From Rickettsia typhi (GTDB lineage: Bacteria; Pseudomonadota; Alphaproteobacteria; Rickettsiales; Deianiraeaceae): a stretch of 64,000 nt of DNA. The position numbers were made by a program, and so were the translations under genes. Under the pieces are notes generated by a model, which ran no database searches, was not told the origin of the DNA, and saw only the letters and a program-made list of their open reading frames with translations. Positions 18,359 through 27,544 of the stretch are shown here, in pieces (position 1 is the first letter of the stretch; each line of letters opens with the position of its first letter). The stretch is taken from contig CAMDIK010000004.1 in assembly GCA_945898725.1 (NCBI GenBank), forward strand, positions 1 to 64,000. Direction: 5' to 3'.

Positions 18359-19333
18359 CTAGTTTGGTTTAAAATAGTTTTTCGTATACTCCAAAATATC
18401 GTCAAAATCGGCAGAAATGTTGATATTTGCACGGTAATTACTAGCGCCTTCCATGCCCGTGGCATACCACCCAAGATGTTTTTTTGCAAAACCGGTTGCA
18501 ACGCTTTTACCGTATAAAATAGCCATATCTTCCATGTGATTAATGATAATTTCATACTTTTCAGCAGAAGATGGCTCTGGTGGCACCGGTTTTCCATGTA
18601 AATCTGCTATAATTTGCGATAATATCCAAGGTTTACCGTAAATTCCGCGACCTATCATCACCCCGTCCGCCCCAGATTGCGTAAGTGCTGTTTTCGCATT
18701 TTCCGCAGATTTAATGTCACCATTGGCAATAACCGGTATATTTACGGCGTTTTTGACGTTTTGAATAAATTCCCAGTCGGCACTGCCTTCATACATTTGG
18801 CACCTTGTTCTGCCGTGAATTGTTACCATTTTTATGCCGCAATCTTCAGCTTTTTTCGCCAAAAATGGTGCATTTAGGTGGTTTTTGTCCCAACCTGTGC
18901 GCATTTTCACCGTTACAGGAACCTTCACCGCATTTGCAACAGATTTCATAATTTCTATAGCCAAATCTTCATTTTTCATAAGCGCGGAACCCGCCATTCC
19001 ATTGACAACTTTTTTCACAGGGCAGCCGAAATTTATGTCAATTATATCAGCGCCGTTACCCTCTAATGTTTTTGCAACTTCCGCCATAACATCGGGCTCA
19101 AAACCGGCTATTTGCACCGCCATTATGTCTTCAATATCGCTTTTTTTAGACTTGATAACCGCGTCAGTTTTGTTGTATAAAACGGCGCGCGATGCTATCA
19201 TTTCCGAAACCGTGTAGGCGCACCCGAACTTTTTTACAACCTTTCTGAAGGCGAAGTCTGTGACCCCGCACATTGGGGCTAAAATTACCGGATTTTCTAT
19301 AAATATATCACCAATTTTTATTGATTTTAGCAT
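18359..19333 (-). CDS. dusB: tRNA-dihydrouridine synthase DusB
   Basis: A flavoenzyme that reduces uridines in the tRNA D loop. The TIM barrel begins VILAPMCGVTDFAFRKVV. The active-site cysteine lies in INFGCPVKKVVNGMAGSAL, with K-M-R-T-G-W, HGRTRCQMY and the phosphate-binding GVMIGRGIYGKPW. The 324 aa are standard for DusB. It is divergent from the glutamine-synthetase-like gene, whose upstream reading frame overlaps its first codons. Confidence 0.95.
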   Translation of the reverse strand: MLKSIKIGDIFIENPVILAPMCGVTDFAFRKVVKKFGCAYTVSEMIASRAVLYNKTDAVIKSKKSDIEDIMAVQIAGFEPDVMAEVAKTLEGNGADIIDINFGCPVKKVVNGMAGSALMKNEDLAIEIMKSVANAVKVPVTVKMRTGWDKNHLNAPFLAKKAEDCGIKMVTIHGRTRCQMYEGSADWEFIQNVKNAVNIPVIANGDIKSAENAKTALTQSGADGVMIGRGIYGKPWILSQIIADLHGKPVPPEPSSAEKYEIIINHMEDMAILYGKSVATGFAKKHLGWYATGMEGASNYRANINISADFDDILEYTKNYFKPN

Positions 19334-19386
19334 ACTACTTGATAATAATTTTTACCCATGTTAAGTATGAAAAAACAAAAATCAAT

Positions 19387-20394
19387 ATGGATTATACTTT
19401 AGAGCGAAATAATTTAATAGATGTTTACAATATATGTAAAAATGCCATATCTAATAGGCTTTCCAGTGAAATTGCGCTGAAAGTTGGCGTGGAATTTGAG
19501 TTTTTTTTACTGAAAAAAGACGATGTAAATATCGATTTTTCCACAATTATTGAACCCCTTTCGGAGGAATTTAGAAATTATACCAAATATAAATATAACC
19601 ACCCTGAAATTGTGAATATTTCCAATAAAATCAGGGAAAAAATGCAAGAATTCTCTTGTGAAATTAGCAGTTTTGAAAGAGAAGACGGGAAAAATCAATT
19701 TGAAATTCAATTTAGCCCCGTGTGGCACCCGGTTGAAATTTGTGATTCAATAGCAAGATTCCGCAAATATTTAAGCGAAATTGCCGATTCCGCGGGGTTT
19801 ATTGCTATATTTAATGCAAAACCTTTTGCAGGCGACATGGGCAGCGCTGTGCATGTAAATATCTCACTTTACAACGCTGAGGGTGTGAATATTTTCCAGC
19901 ATTTTGGGGACTTTTCACATATTTTAACCCATGCACTTGGTGGTTTGATGAAAAATTCCAAGCCCTTGATTTACCTTTCTTGCCTTGATGACAAAAATGC
20001 CTATTATCGCTTTAAACGCCCGCAATTTGGGCAAATGCACATCAATTATCCCACAAATTTTTCCTGGGGATATAACAATCGCACCTGTATGATTCGCATT
20101 CCAACAAGTGTGAATATGGATATGCAAAATACCCGAATTGAATTTCGCACAGCAACGCCACTATGCAACCCTTATAAGCTAATTTCCGGTTTATTTTTTG
20201 CAATAACCGATGGAATTGTGAATAATCATACCCCCCCTGACCCGCTTTATGGAAATGCATTTGACAGGCAGTATGATAATTTGGAAATTTTACCAAAAAA
20301 CCTTGATGACGCACTGGAAATGTATAAAATTACCAGTATAAGTCGAATTATCGCCGGTGATATATCTATTATTGCAAAACTTTTACCGGCCTAG
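19387..20394 (+). CDS. Glutamine-synthetase-like catalytic domain protein
   Basis: Start taken at the ATG giving MDYTLERNNL (335 aa). Glutamine synthetase active-site motifs appear in order: V-G-V-E-F-E-F-F (metal-binding glutamates), an FEIQFSP strand, KPFAGDMGSAVHVNISLY (ATP/glutamate loop with the metal His), NRTCMIRIP, and RIEFRTA. The N-terminal beta-grasp domain of standard GlnA is absent, and the whole is well below the usual 430-470 aa. It could be a gamma-glutamyl ligase acting on another amine rather than ammonia. The 3' end overlaps convergent rodA by 4 bp. Confidence 0.8.
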   Translation: MDYTLERNNLIDVYNICKNAISNRLSSEIALKVGVEFEFFLLKKDDVNIDFSTIIEPLSEEFRNYTKYKYNHPEIVNISNKIREKMQEFSCEISSFEREDGKNQFEIQFSPVWHPVEICDSIARFRKYLSEIADSAGFIAIFNAKPFAGDMGSAVHVNISLYNAEGVNIFQHFGDFSHILTHALGGLMKNSKPLIYLSCLDDKNAYYRFKRPQFGQMHINYPTNFSWGYNNRTCMIRIPTSVNMDMQNTRIEFRTATPLCNPYKLISGLFFAITDGIVNNHTPPDPLYGNAFDRQYDNLEILPKNLDDALEMYKITSISRIIAGDISIIAKLLPA

Positions 20395-21551
20395 CGAATA
20401 TTTGTATCGCGATTTACAAACGCATTCACAATTAATCCAAGTATTATAGTAGAAACCAGCATTGAACTTCGCCCGTAAGAAACTAGCGGCAGGGGAATTC
20501 CCACGGCCGGCAGCATTCCTGTTGCCATTCCGGTATTCATTGCAATGTGCACAAATAGCAAGCAAATACAGGCATAAGATGTGGTTTTTAAGAAAAAATC
20601 TTTGGTTATACTGGCAATGTGATATGAATATATAAACAAGCCGGAATATAGCATTAATAGGGTTATACACCCGATAAACCCCATTTCTTCAGCTATTACC
20701 GTGAAAATAAAGTCAGTTTCACTTTCGGGAACAAAGTGAGATTTTGTTTGATTTCCCATGCCTATTCCATTTCCAATAATGCCACCGGAACCTATTGTGA
20801 TTTTCGCCTGAATTATATTATAACCGGAGCTTAATTTGTCTGCTTCCGGGCTGATAAATGTGATAATTCTTTGCTTTTGATAATCATGTAATTTTGACCA
20901 AATAATTGGTGATGACGAAAGAATGATAACCCCGCATAATACGAATTTCCATATTTCAATTCCCGCGATAAACATTATAATTACAAATATCATTGCAATA
21001 ATGCAACCTGTTCCCAAATCTGGTTGTATTATTGTTAGCACAATTGGCGTAACCCCAAGTAATATAGGGCGAAGTGTATTTAATATTGAAGATATTTGCC
21101 GCATGCTTGAGTTGGAAAAGTGCTTTGCAAGTGCTAAAATTACCCCTATTTTCATAAATTCTGAAGGTTGTATTTTAAGCCCGAAAATATTTAGCCATCT
21201 TCGTGCACCAAGTGAAATATTCCCTATAACACAGGTTAATACCAGCAAAATTAGCCCAAGAAAATACACCTGATATGCATATCTTTTTATAAAAGACGGG
21301 TGTATTGAAACAATTAGCAAAAATGCTATTATGCAAAATGGAATTGAAATTATTTGCCTTGTTAGCAAAACTTTACTTGAGTCTGCGGAATTTAACGCAA
21401 CCAACCCAATTGCAATAATTAAGGCTATAATTCCAATTAATTCCAATGGAATTGTTCTGATTTTCGAAAAATTGAACACACTGGTTACAATGTAACTATT
21501 TACATATCTTTGGTGATTTTTACCCCTGGGTGAGAAAATTTTCGCAAGCAT
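20391..21551 (-). CDS. rodA: Rod-shape protein RodA (SEDS glycosyltransferase)
   Basis: An integral membrane peptidoglycan polymerase of the SEDS family (386 aa, about ten helices) that works with PBP2 and MreB in elongation. The family motifs QPSEFMKIG, QPDLGTG, the periplasmic-loop SHFVPESETDFIFTVIAEE and AVGIPLPLVSYGRSSML are clear. The catalytic Asp in the ETDFIF segment is kept. Its usual neighbour mrdA is not in the window. Confidence 0.95.
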   Translation of the reverse strand: MLAKIFSPRGKNHQRYVNSYIVTSVFNFSKIRTIPLELIGIIALIIAIGLVALNSADSSKVLLTRQIISIPFCIIAFLLIVSIHPSFIKRYAYQVYFLGLILLVLTCVIGNISLGARRWLNIFGLKIQPSEFMKIGVILALAKHFSNSSMRQISSILNTLRPILLGVTPIVLTIIQPDLGTGCIIAMIFVIIMFIAGIEIWKFVLCGVIILSSSPIIWSKLHDYQKQRIITFISPEADKLSSGYNIIQAKITIGSGGIIGNGIGMGNQTKSHFVPESETDFIFTVIAEEMGFIGCITLLMLYSGLFIYSYHIASITKDFFLKTTSYACICLLFVHIAMNTGMATGMLPAVGIPLPLVSYGRSSMLVSTIILGLIVNAFVNRDTNIR

Positions 21552-21628
21552 GTTGTAATACTTAAAAAGTTTATTGCTTTTAATTTATTTTATATCAATA
21601 AAAGTCAAGGTAATATTATCAACGTAAC

Positions 21629-22351
21629 ATGGCGGGACATTCTCATTTTGCAAATATTAAGTATAAAAAAGAAGCTCAAGACAAGAAGCGCTCAAAATTA
21701 TTTACAAGAGTGCAAAGGGAAATTATGGTTGCCCTGCGCAGCGGATTACCTGATCCTGATTTGAATGTAAAGCTGAAAAGTGCCCTGGTTAAAGCACGGC
21801 AATATAATTTACCAAAAGATAAAATAGAAGCCGTGATTAAAAAAGGCTCCGGCGCGAATGACTCTGATGATTACGAAGAAATTCGCTACAATGGCTATGG
21901 CCCCGGGGGTGTTGCATTTGTTATTGAAACCTTGACTGATAATAGAAATCGCACGGTGGGCGAAGTGCGCGCGGTATTTACAAAATATGGTGGAAGTCTA
22001 GCTGAAACTGGCGCTGTGGAATTTATGTTTGCAAAGGTTGGATTGTTGCAATATCCTATATCTGTTATGTCTTTTGACGAGATGTTTGAACTTGCAATTG
22101 AAGCCGGCGCGAATGATATTGAGTCTGACGAAGAAAATTATTATATTGAAACGGGGTTTACAGATTTGCACGAATGTGCAGGGAAAATTTCTGCAAAAAT
22201 TGGTGATTCTTCTCTTATGCAAACTTTTTGGAAGACAAATGATATGGTAGATATTTCCGAAGATCACAAGGTTACAATCGGTAAAATTATTTCCGCCCTT
22301 GAAGATTTAGATGACGTGCAAGATGTATATTGCAATACAAATATTAGTTAA
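21629..22351 (+). CDS. yebC: YebC/PmpR-family protein
   Basis: A 240-residue YebC family member, opening MAGHSHFANIKYKKEAQD. Then come AKDKIEAVIKKGSG-like and NRNRTVGEVRAVFTKYGG motifs. Family members have been described as transcriptional regulators and, more recently, as translation factors acting on difficult peptide motifs. ruvC, a common neighbour, is not adjacent, though ruvA is at 63 kb. A SbmA/BacA-like transporter gene follows 3 bp after its stop, so the two probably form an operon. Confidence 0.95.
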   Translation: MAGHSHFANIKYKKEAQDKKRSKLFTRVQREIMVALRSGLPDPDLNVKLKSALVKARQYNLPKDKIEAVIKKGSGANDSDDYEEIRYNGYGPGGVAFVIETLTDNRNRTVGEVRAVFTKYGGSLAETGAVEFMFAKVGLLQYPISVMSFDEMFELAIEAGANDIESDEENYYIETGFTDLHECAGKISAKIGDSSLMQTFWKTNDMVDISEDHKVTIGKIISALEDLDDVQDVYCNTNIS

Positions 22352-22354
22352 TTT

Positions 22355-23296
22355 ATGAGGCATTTTTGGTTAATTATTGGTAATTGTACATCGCGTAAGG
22401 TGCTGTGGATTTTGGCAATTATTTCCATACTTACTATTTTATCTGTGATTGCACTTGCAATGATGAGCATGTGCTACAAATGGTTTTATGATGCTTTGGT
22501 TGCAAAAGATTTAGCCGGTTCCATTAAGTATATTTTGATATACTCAAGCGTGATGTTTTTAATTGCAATGTGCGAAGCAGAGCTTCATTATCGCAAAAGA
22601 GTATTTACTTTTGCCGTGCGGGCGAATCTTTATTATCATTATAATATACACGCATTGGACGAGGCAAGGTGCCAGTTTTCCTGCCAGAAAATGAGCCAAG
22701 ATTTACTTCAATTTGGAGAGCAATTGATAAATTTATTTACCGCACTACTGCATTCTTTAATTCTAATTCCTGCATTTATATATATAATTTCACCAATAAT
22801 TACATGGAAAGTTATTTTAATTTGTTGTGCAATATCAGTGATATTTTCATATATTAGCAAGCTACTTGGCAAACCTGTGGTGAAATATCGCTATAATCAA
22901 GAGTCACTTGAAGGTGGGCTGCGGCGCAGATTAATTGAGCAAATTGAAAAGCCGCGCGGGGAAAAAATCTTACCGGATATTAGTTATTCCCAGGAAAATT
23001 TTCTAAAAATGGCATTAAGGGAAAGGTTTTTGATGTATATGAAAAATATTTACGACCGAATGGCACATTGCATTCCTTATATTGTTACAATGCCCAAGTA
23101 TTTCGGGGGTAAAATGACGCTTGGCGAAATGGTGCAAACCGGAACCGGGCTTTCAAAATTAATTACTGAAATTAGCTTTTTCATTAATTATATTGATAAA
23201 ATTGTGGAAATAATGGCAACAGTGCAGAGAATTAAAGATTTAGAGTACGCAAGGCAGCATAATATTTCCGAGTTATTGGATAATAAAATGCATTAA
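22355..23296 (+). CDS. SbmA/BacA-like peptide transporter, short form
   Basis: A 313-residue membrane protein that aligns with the SbmA/BacA family: C-Y-K-W-F-Y-D-A-L after the first helix, H-Y-R-K-R-V-F-T-F, KMSQDLLQFGE, YNQESLEGGLRRRL, GGKMTLGEMVQTGTGLSKL and EIMATVQRIKDLE. SbmA/BacA imports peptides and other substrates using the proton gradient, and BacA is needed for chronic intracellular persistence in some symbionts. This copy lacks the N-terminal 70-90 residues of E. coli SbmA and has a shortened central loop. No ABC ATPase domain is attached. Confidence 0.78.
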   Translation: MRHFWLIIGNCTSRKVLWILAIISILTILSVIALAMMSMCYKWFYDALVAKDLAGSIKYILIYSSVMFLIAMCEAELHYRKRVFTFAVRANLYYHYNIHALDEARCQFSCQKMSQDLLQFGEQLINLFTALLHSLILIPAFIYIISPIITWKVILICCAISVIFSYISKLLGKPVVKYRYNQESLEGGLRRRLIEQIEKPRGEKILPDISYSQENFLKMALRERFLMYMKNIYDRMAHCIPYIVTMPKYFGGKMTLGEMVQTGTGLSKLITEISFFINYIDKIVEIMATVQRIKDLEYARQHNISELLDNKMH

Positions 23297-23357
23297 GTAC
23301 TTGAAAAAAAAGATAATTTGTTTATATATGTGTTGCGTTGTTGTGTTTTTTGTTTAA

Positions 23358-24476
23358 ATGCCAGAAGATTTTTATCAAATATTAGAAGTTGCCAAAACAG
23401 CAAGTCAGGACGAAATTCGTTCGGCTTATAAAAAAATGGCGATGAAATATCACCCGGACAGAAACCAGGATAAAAAAGCCGAATGTGAGGCGAAATTAAA
23501 AAAAATAAATGGGGCTTATGATGTGTTAAAAGACCCGGAAAAGCGCGCAAATTATGACAGATTTGGCTCTGCTGACGGCGGAGGTGGTTTTGGAGGCGGA
23601 AGATCTGGGGGAGGAGGCAGTGGATTTTCCGGCTTTGAAGACATTTTTGATGATATAAACTCAATGTTTACCGGGGGAAGACGCCAAAAATCTTCATCGG
23701 GCGGCGGGCAAAAAGGATCAGACCTGCGTTATACCTTAAGGCTTACATTGGCTGAAGTTTTTTCCGGAGCAAAGAAGAAAATAAGCTTTCGCGCATTGGG
23801 AAAATGCCCAGATTGCAATGGAAAAGGCGGGGAAGGCGTGGTAAGTTGCAGCGAATGCAACGGGCATGGATCTGTTAGATATCAACAAGGATTTTTTGTA
23901 ATTGAAAACACCTGTCCAAAATGCCAAGGCGAGGGAAGATTGGTGAAAAATCCGTGCAAAAAATGCAAGGGATCGGGCAGGGCGGAAAAGGAATTAAATA
24001 TCGATGTTGATATTCCAAAAGGCGTGGCAGATGGCGACAATATTCGCATGAGCGGCATGGGTGAAGCCGGGGTTCGCGGTGGTGCATCGGGCGATTTATT
24101 TATTGCAATCAAGGTTGAAAAACATGAATTTTTCGCGCGCGAGGGAAATGATTTATATTGCGAAGTTCCGGTGCGTTTTACAAAGGCAATTTTAGGTGGA
24201 AGCATTGATATTCCCTTAATTGACGGGGCAACTTATAATTTAAAAATTTCATCCGGGGTGCAAAATGGCGACAGAATTCGCGTTGGCGGCAAGGGTTTGC
24301 CAAGATATAATTCAAGCTCTGTTGGAGACATGTATGTTATTGTAAAAATTGAAACGCCGGTTAATTTATCAAGTGATCAGCTGAAATTGGTGGAGCAATT
24401 GGACGGAATGCTAAAAGATGAATCTCACCCCAATAGCAATAAGTTTTTTAATAAAATCAAGAATTTGTTTAAGTAA
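23358..24476 (+). CDS. dnaJ: Chaperone DnaJ (Hsp40)
   Basis: Co-chaperone that stimulates DnaK ATPase. It has a J domain (1-70) with YHPDRNQ, then a Gly/Phe-rich linker (75-110). The zinc domain has all four CxxCxGxG repeats (CPDCNGKG, CSECNGHG, CPKCQGEG, CKKCKGSG, around 150-215), followed by the C-terminal substrate domains. The 372 aa are normal. glmM follows after 3 bp. Confidence 0.98.
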   Translation: MPEDFYQILEVAKTASQDEIRSAYKKMAMKYHPDRNQDKKAECEAKLKKINGAYDVLKDPEKRANYDRFGSADGGGGFGGGRSGGGGSGFSGFEDIFDDINSMFTGGRRQKSSSGGGQKGSDLRYTLRLTLAEVFSGAKKKISFRALGKCPDCNGKGGEGVVSCSECNGHGSVRYQQGFFVIENTCPKCQGEGRLVKNPCKKCKGSGRAEKELNIDVDIPKGVADGDNIRMSGMGEAGVRGGASGDLFIAIKVEKHEFFAREGNDLYCEVPVRFTKAILGGSIDIPLIDGATYNLKISSGVQNGDRIRVGGKGLPRYNSSSVGDMYVIVKIETPVNLSSDQLKLVEQLDGMLKDESHPNSNKFFNKIKNLFK

Positions 24477-24479
24477 TAT

Positions 24480-25826
24480 ATGGCGGAAAAATTGTTTGGA
24501 ACCGATGGCGTTAGGGGAATTGCAAATAAATTTCCAATTACGCCTGATGTTGCTGTGAAAATTGGGGCAATTATTGGTGCGCGGGTGCGTGGTTTGCACT
24601 CAAATAATCGCATTTTAATAGGCAAAGACACAAGGTTATCGGGATATATGCTGGAAAATGCAATATCTGCAGGGCTTTTATCGGCGGGAATGAATGTTTT
24701 TTTAGCAGGACCAATTCCTACCCCTGCGGTGGGATTTTTAACCAGAAGCATGCGGTGTGATATGGGAATTATGCTTTCCGCATCGCATAATATATACCAA
24801 GATAATGGCATTAAATTATTTGATCACAACGGGGAAAAGCTTTCCAACCAAGCCCAAATGGAAATTGAACACGAATTTTACTACCAGGATATAGCAAAAT
24901 TTTACTGCTCTTCAGAAAATATCGGCAGGGCAAAAAGATTGGATGATGTCTCTGGCAGGTATGTGGAATTTGTGAAAAAAACATTCCCCCAAAATGAAAG
25001 TTTGTCTGGAATTCGCATAGTAATTGACAGCGCAAATGGCGCAAATTACAAGATAGCACCTGAAGTTTTATGGGAGCTTGATGCGGATATTATAACAATT
25101 GGCTCTAGTCCAAATGGCACAAATATTAATCATCTTTGCGGCTCTACCGATGTTAAACTTTTGCAGGAAAAAGTGCTTGAAACCAGGGCGGATATAGGAA
25201 TTGCGCTAGATGGCGATGGAGATAGGCTGATTGTGGTGGACGAGCTTGGAAATATTGTTGATGGCGACCAGATAATTGCCGCTTTAGCAATGGATATGCA
25301 AAAAAGATCTAAGTTAAATAGCGATGTAATTGTTACAACTATTATGTCAAACCTGGGGCTGGATGAGTTTTTGCGGGCAAATAACTTGCAAATGCTTCGC
25401 ACGGATGTTGGGGATAAAAATGTCTACGATGCAATGAAAAAAACCGGATCGATGCTTGGCGGTGAGCAGTCTGGGCATATTATTTTAAGAAAATATGCAA
25501 CAACCGGTGACGGTTTAATGTGCGCTTTGCAGTTATTGGCTATTTTGAAAGCAAATAAGGGCGTGCCTGCCAGTAAATTGCTGAATTTATTTACCCCGGT
25601 TCCGCAATATAGCGATAAGGTGAGATATTTAGGGCAATTTTCCGGTGATTTGGCAGAAAAATTGGATGAGATTAAGCAAAAATATGAAAAAATATTCAAT
25701 GGCAGAATAGTGTTGCGAAAATCTGGCACAGAGAACATAATTCGCATTATGCTTGAAACAAAAGATAGTAATTACGCGGAAATTATTAATAAAATTAAGG
25801 CTGAAGTGACAGAGTGTCTGAAGTAA
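24480..25826 (+). CDS. glmM: Phosphoglucosamine mutase GlmM
   Basis: Converts glucosamine-6-phosphate to glucosamine-1-phosphate for UDP-GlcNAc, hence peptidoglycan and lipid A. Visible are GTDGVRGIAN at the N-terminus, the phosphoserine loop MLSASHN (S102), the Mg-binding DGDGDR, GGEQSGHI and the phosphate-binding RKSGTENIIRI. The length of 448 aa is standard. It lies 3 bp after dnaJ and abuts a convergent gene immediately after its stop. Confidence 0.97.
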   Translation: MAEKLFGTDGVRGIANKFPITPDVAVKIGAIIGARVRGLHSNNRILIGKDTRLSGYMLENAISAGLLSAGMNVFLAGPIPTPAVGFLTRSMRCDMGIMLSASHNIYQDNGIKLFDHNGEKLSNQAQMEIEHEFYYQDIAKFYCSSENIGRAKRLDDVSGRYVEFVKKTFPQNESLSGIRIVIDSANGANYKIAPEVLWELDADIITIGSSPNGTNINHLCGSTDVKLLQEKVLETRADIGIALDGDGDRLIVVDELGNIVDGDQIIAALAMDMQKRSKLNSDVIVTTIMSNLGLDEFLRANNLQMLRTDVGDKNVYDAMKKTGSMLGGEQSGHIILRKYATTGDGLMCALQLLAILKANKGVPASKLLNLFTPVPQYSDKVRYLGQFSGDLAEKLDEIKQKYEKIFNGRIVLRKSGTENIIRIMLETKDSNYAEIINKIKAEVTECLK

Positions 25827-26513
25827 TTATTTTAGCAATTCAAGAATTTGTATTGTAAGTTCAACCTCCATCTTTATCTCATTAATTTCAGTTTTATATG
25901 CAAAATCCTCCCACGCTGGCGAAGATTCCATTAAATTAATTAAAGTTATTGCCACATTGTAGTCCACTTGATCTAGCGCCGTAATAATTTTATACACAAC
26001 GTGCATAATATCATTTTTATACTTGATTTCATTAGAAATATTCTCATTTTTATGAATAATTATCACACGCTGCGAGAGGCTTATTGCATTCTTCATGGAA
26101 ACCTTTTCATTGCTTTTATTTAGTATATTTTGCAGCTTATTTTTCATTGCAATTGCACCGGTAATTTGCTTTGCTTGACCTGCAAAATTACATGATGTAT
26201 TGTCGCATAAAATCTCAACTTCCTTGGTTATATCGCCGCCATTCATCATTGCTTTGTAGATATTACCCACAATTTCGCCTGCTTTTACGATGCTTGGACA
26301 TTCAATTATATCGGCTTCCGTAGGGAAATTTTCGCTATTTTCATACCACTTATCCAGTGAAGTTTTGATCAAAGGAGACTCGTGGAATATCATATAAGAC
26401 AGCCACATAACCAGCAAAAGTATCACTATAATTCCAAATTTTCCCAGGGAAATTGTGGTGCTAACGGCTTTTGAAAGTAAATTATTGATGTATTTTGCAA
26501 TATTTTTTAGCAT
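25827..26513 (-). CDS. Uncharacterised single-pass membrane protein
   Basis: Start taken at the ATG giving MLKNIAKYINNLL (228 aa), 4 nt after the ispH stop; the longer frame reads back into ispH. One strong membrane helix lies at about residues 20-45 (FGIIVILLLVMWL), and the rest is helical and probably periplasmic. A Cys pair sits in CDNTSC. No family recognised. The tight spacing says it is co-transcribed with ispH, but there is no obvious functional link. Confidence 0.65.
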   Translation of the reverse strand: MLKNIAKYINNLLSKAVSTTISLGKFGIIVILLLVMWLSYMIFHESPLIKTSLDKWYENSENFPTEADIIECPSIVKAGEIVGNIYKAMMNGGDITKEVEILCDNTSCNFAGQAKQITGAIAMKNKLQNILNKSNEKVSMKNAISLSQRVIIIHKNENISNEIKYKNDIMHVVYKIITALDQVDYNVAITLINLMESSPAWEDFAYKTEINEIKMEVELTIQILELLK

Positions 26514-26517
26514 GGAA

Positions 26518-27486
26518 TTAGTAAAGATTTGATGGTGATATGCGAACGTCTTTTGGCACGTGAAACTCAATATTTTCTTCCACGCCTTCCAATTCCGTGA
26601 GGCTTGCATTGAAATTTGTGAGCAAATACCGCACCACCTCCTGCACTAAAATTTCAGGCGCAGAAGCGCCGGAAGTTACAGCAATTTTAGTGGAATTTGC
26701 CAGTAATTCCGGGGTTAAATCTGCAACGGAATTGATTAAAAATGACCTAATTCCCCGCGCCGCACCTATATCTTTCAAGCGATTTGAATTTGAGCTTTTT
26801 AAAGACCCGATAACCAGTAGTAAATCTAGATTTTCTATTGTATTTATTGCATTTTTCACCGCATCTTGGCGATTTTGCGTTGCATAGCATATATCTGATT
26901 CATCTTGAAAGGTAATATCCGGAAATTTTGCTTTTAATTTGAAAATAATGCCGGCCGTGTCGTCTATACTAAGCGTGGTTTGGGTTATATACGCTAATTT
27001 TGTTGGGTCTTTTACAACCAGATTGTCAACTTCAGATTCATTTTCAATAATCACCACCTGACTAAGCCCGTTATTGCTAATTCTGCCGATTGTTCCTTCA
27101 ACTTCCGGGTGATTTTTATGCCCAATTAGTATAATTTGCTTGCCATCATTATCGTGTTTTTGCGCCATTCTATGCACTTTTTTTACCAAAGGGCAGGTAG
27201 CATCGATGATGTGTAAATCCTTGTCTTTTGCTTGAATTTCAACATTTTCCGCAACGCCGTGCGCTGAAAAAATTATCACTGCACCTTTAGGAACTTCTTC
27301 AATTGTTTGCACAAATTTCACCCCTTGTTTTCGAAAATGTTCCACCACATATTTATTATGCACAATTTCGTGCTTGACGTATATTTCCTTGGAATTTCCA
27401 TATTTTAGTATGGCACCGTGCACTATGTCAACCGCCCGCTTTACGCCTGCGCAAAATCCACGTGGAGTAATAAGAAAAACTTGCAT
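26518..27486 (-). CDS. ispH: 4-hydroxy-3-methylbut-2-enyl diphosphate reductase IspH
   Basis: Last step of the MEP isoprenoid pathway, giving IPP and DMAPP. The three iron-sulfur cysteines are present at C12 (PRGFCAGVKRAV), C98 (DATCPLVKKVH) and C200 (SDICYATQNRQDAV). The substrate-binding HGVAE, GHKNHPEVEGT and SSNSNRL segments are also there. The 322 aa are standard. dxr, the first committed step, is at 62.0 kb. Confidence 0.97.
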   Translation of the reverse strand: MQVFLITPRGFCAGVKRAVDIVHGAILKYGNSKEIYVKHEIVHNKYVVEHFRKQGVKFVQTIEEVPKGAVIIFSAHGVAENVEIQAKDKDLHIIDATCPLVKKVHRMAQKHDNDGKQIILIGHKNHPEVEGTIGRISNNGLSQVVIIENESEVDNLVVKDPTKLAYITQTTLSIDDTAGIIFKLKAKFPDITFQDESDICYATQNRQDAVKNAINTIENLDLLLVIGSLKSSNSNRLKDIGAARGIRSFLINSVADLTPELLANSTKIAVTSGASAPEILVQEVVRYLLTNFNASLTELEGVEENIEFHVPKDVRISPSNLY

Positions 27487-27544
27487 ACTAAATTCATTAG
27501 TTTAATATACCTTAACAGGGTTGATTTTAAGTGTAAAGAAAAAT

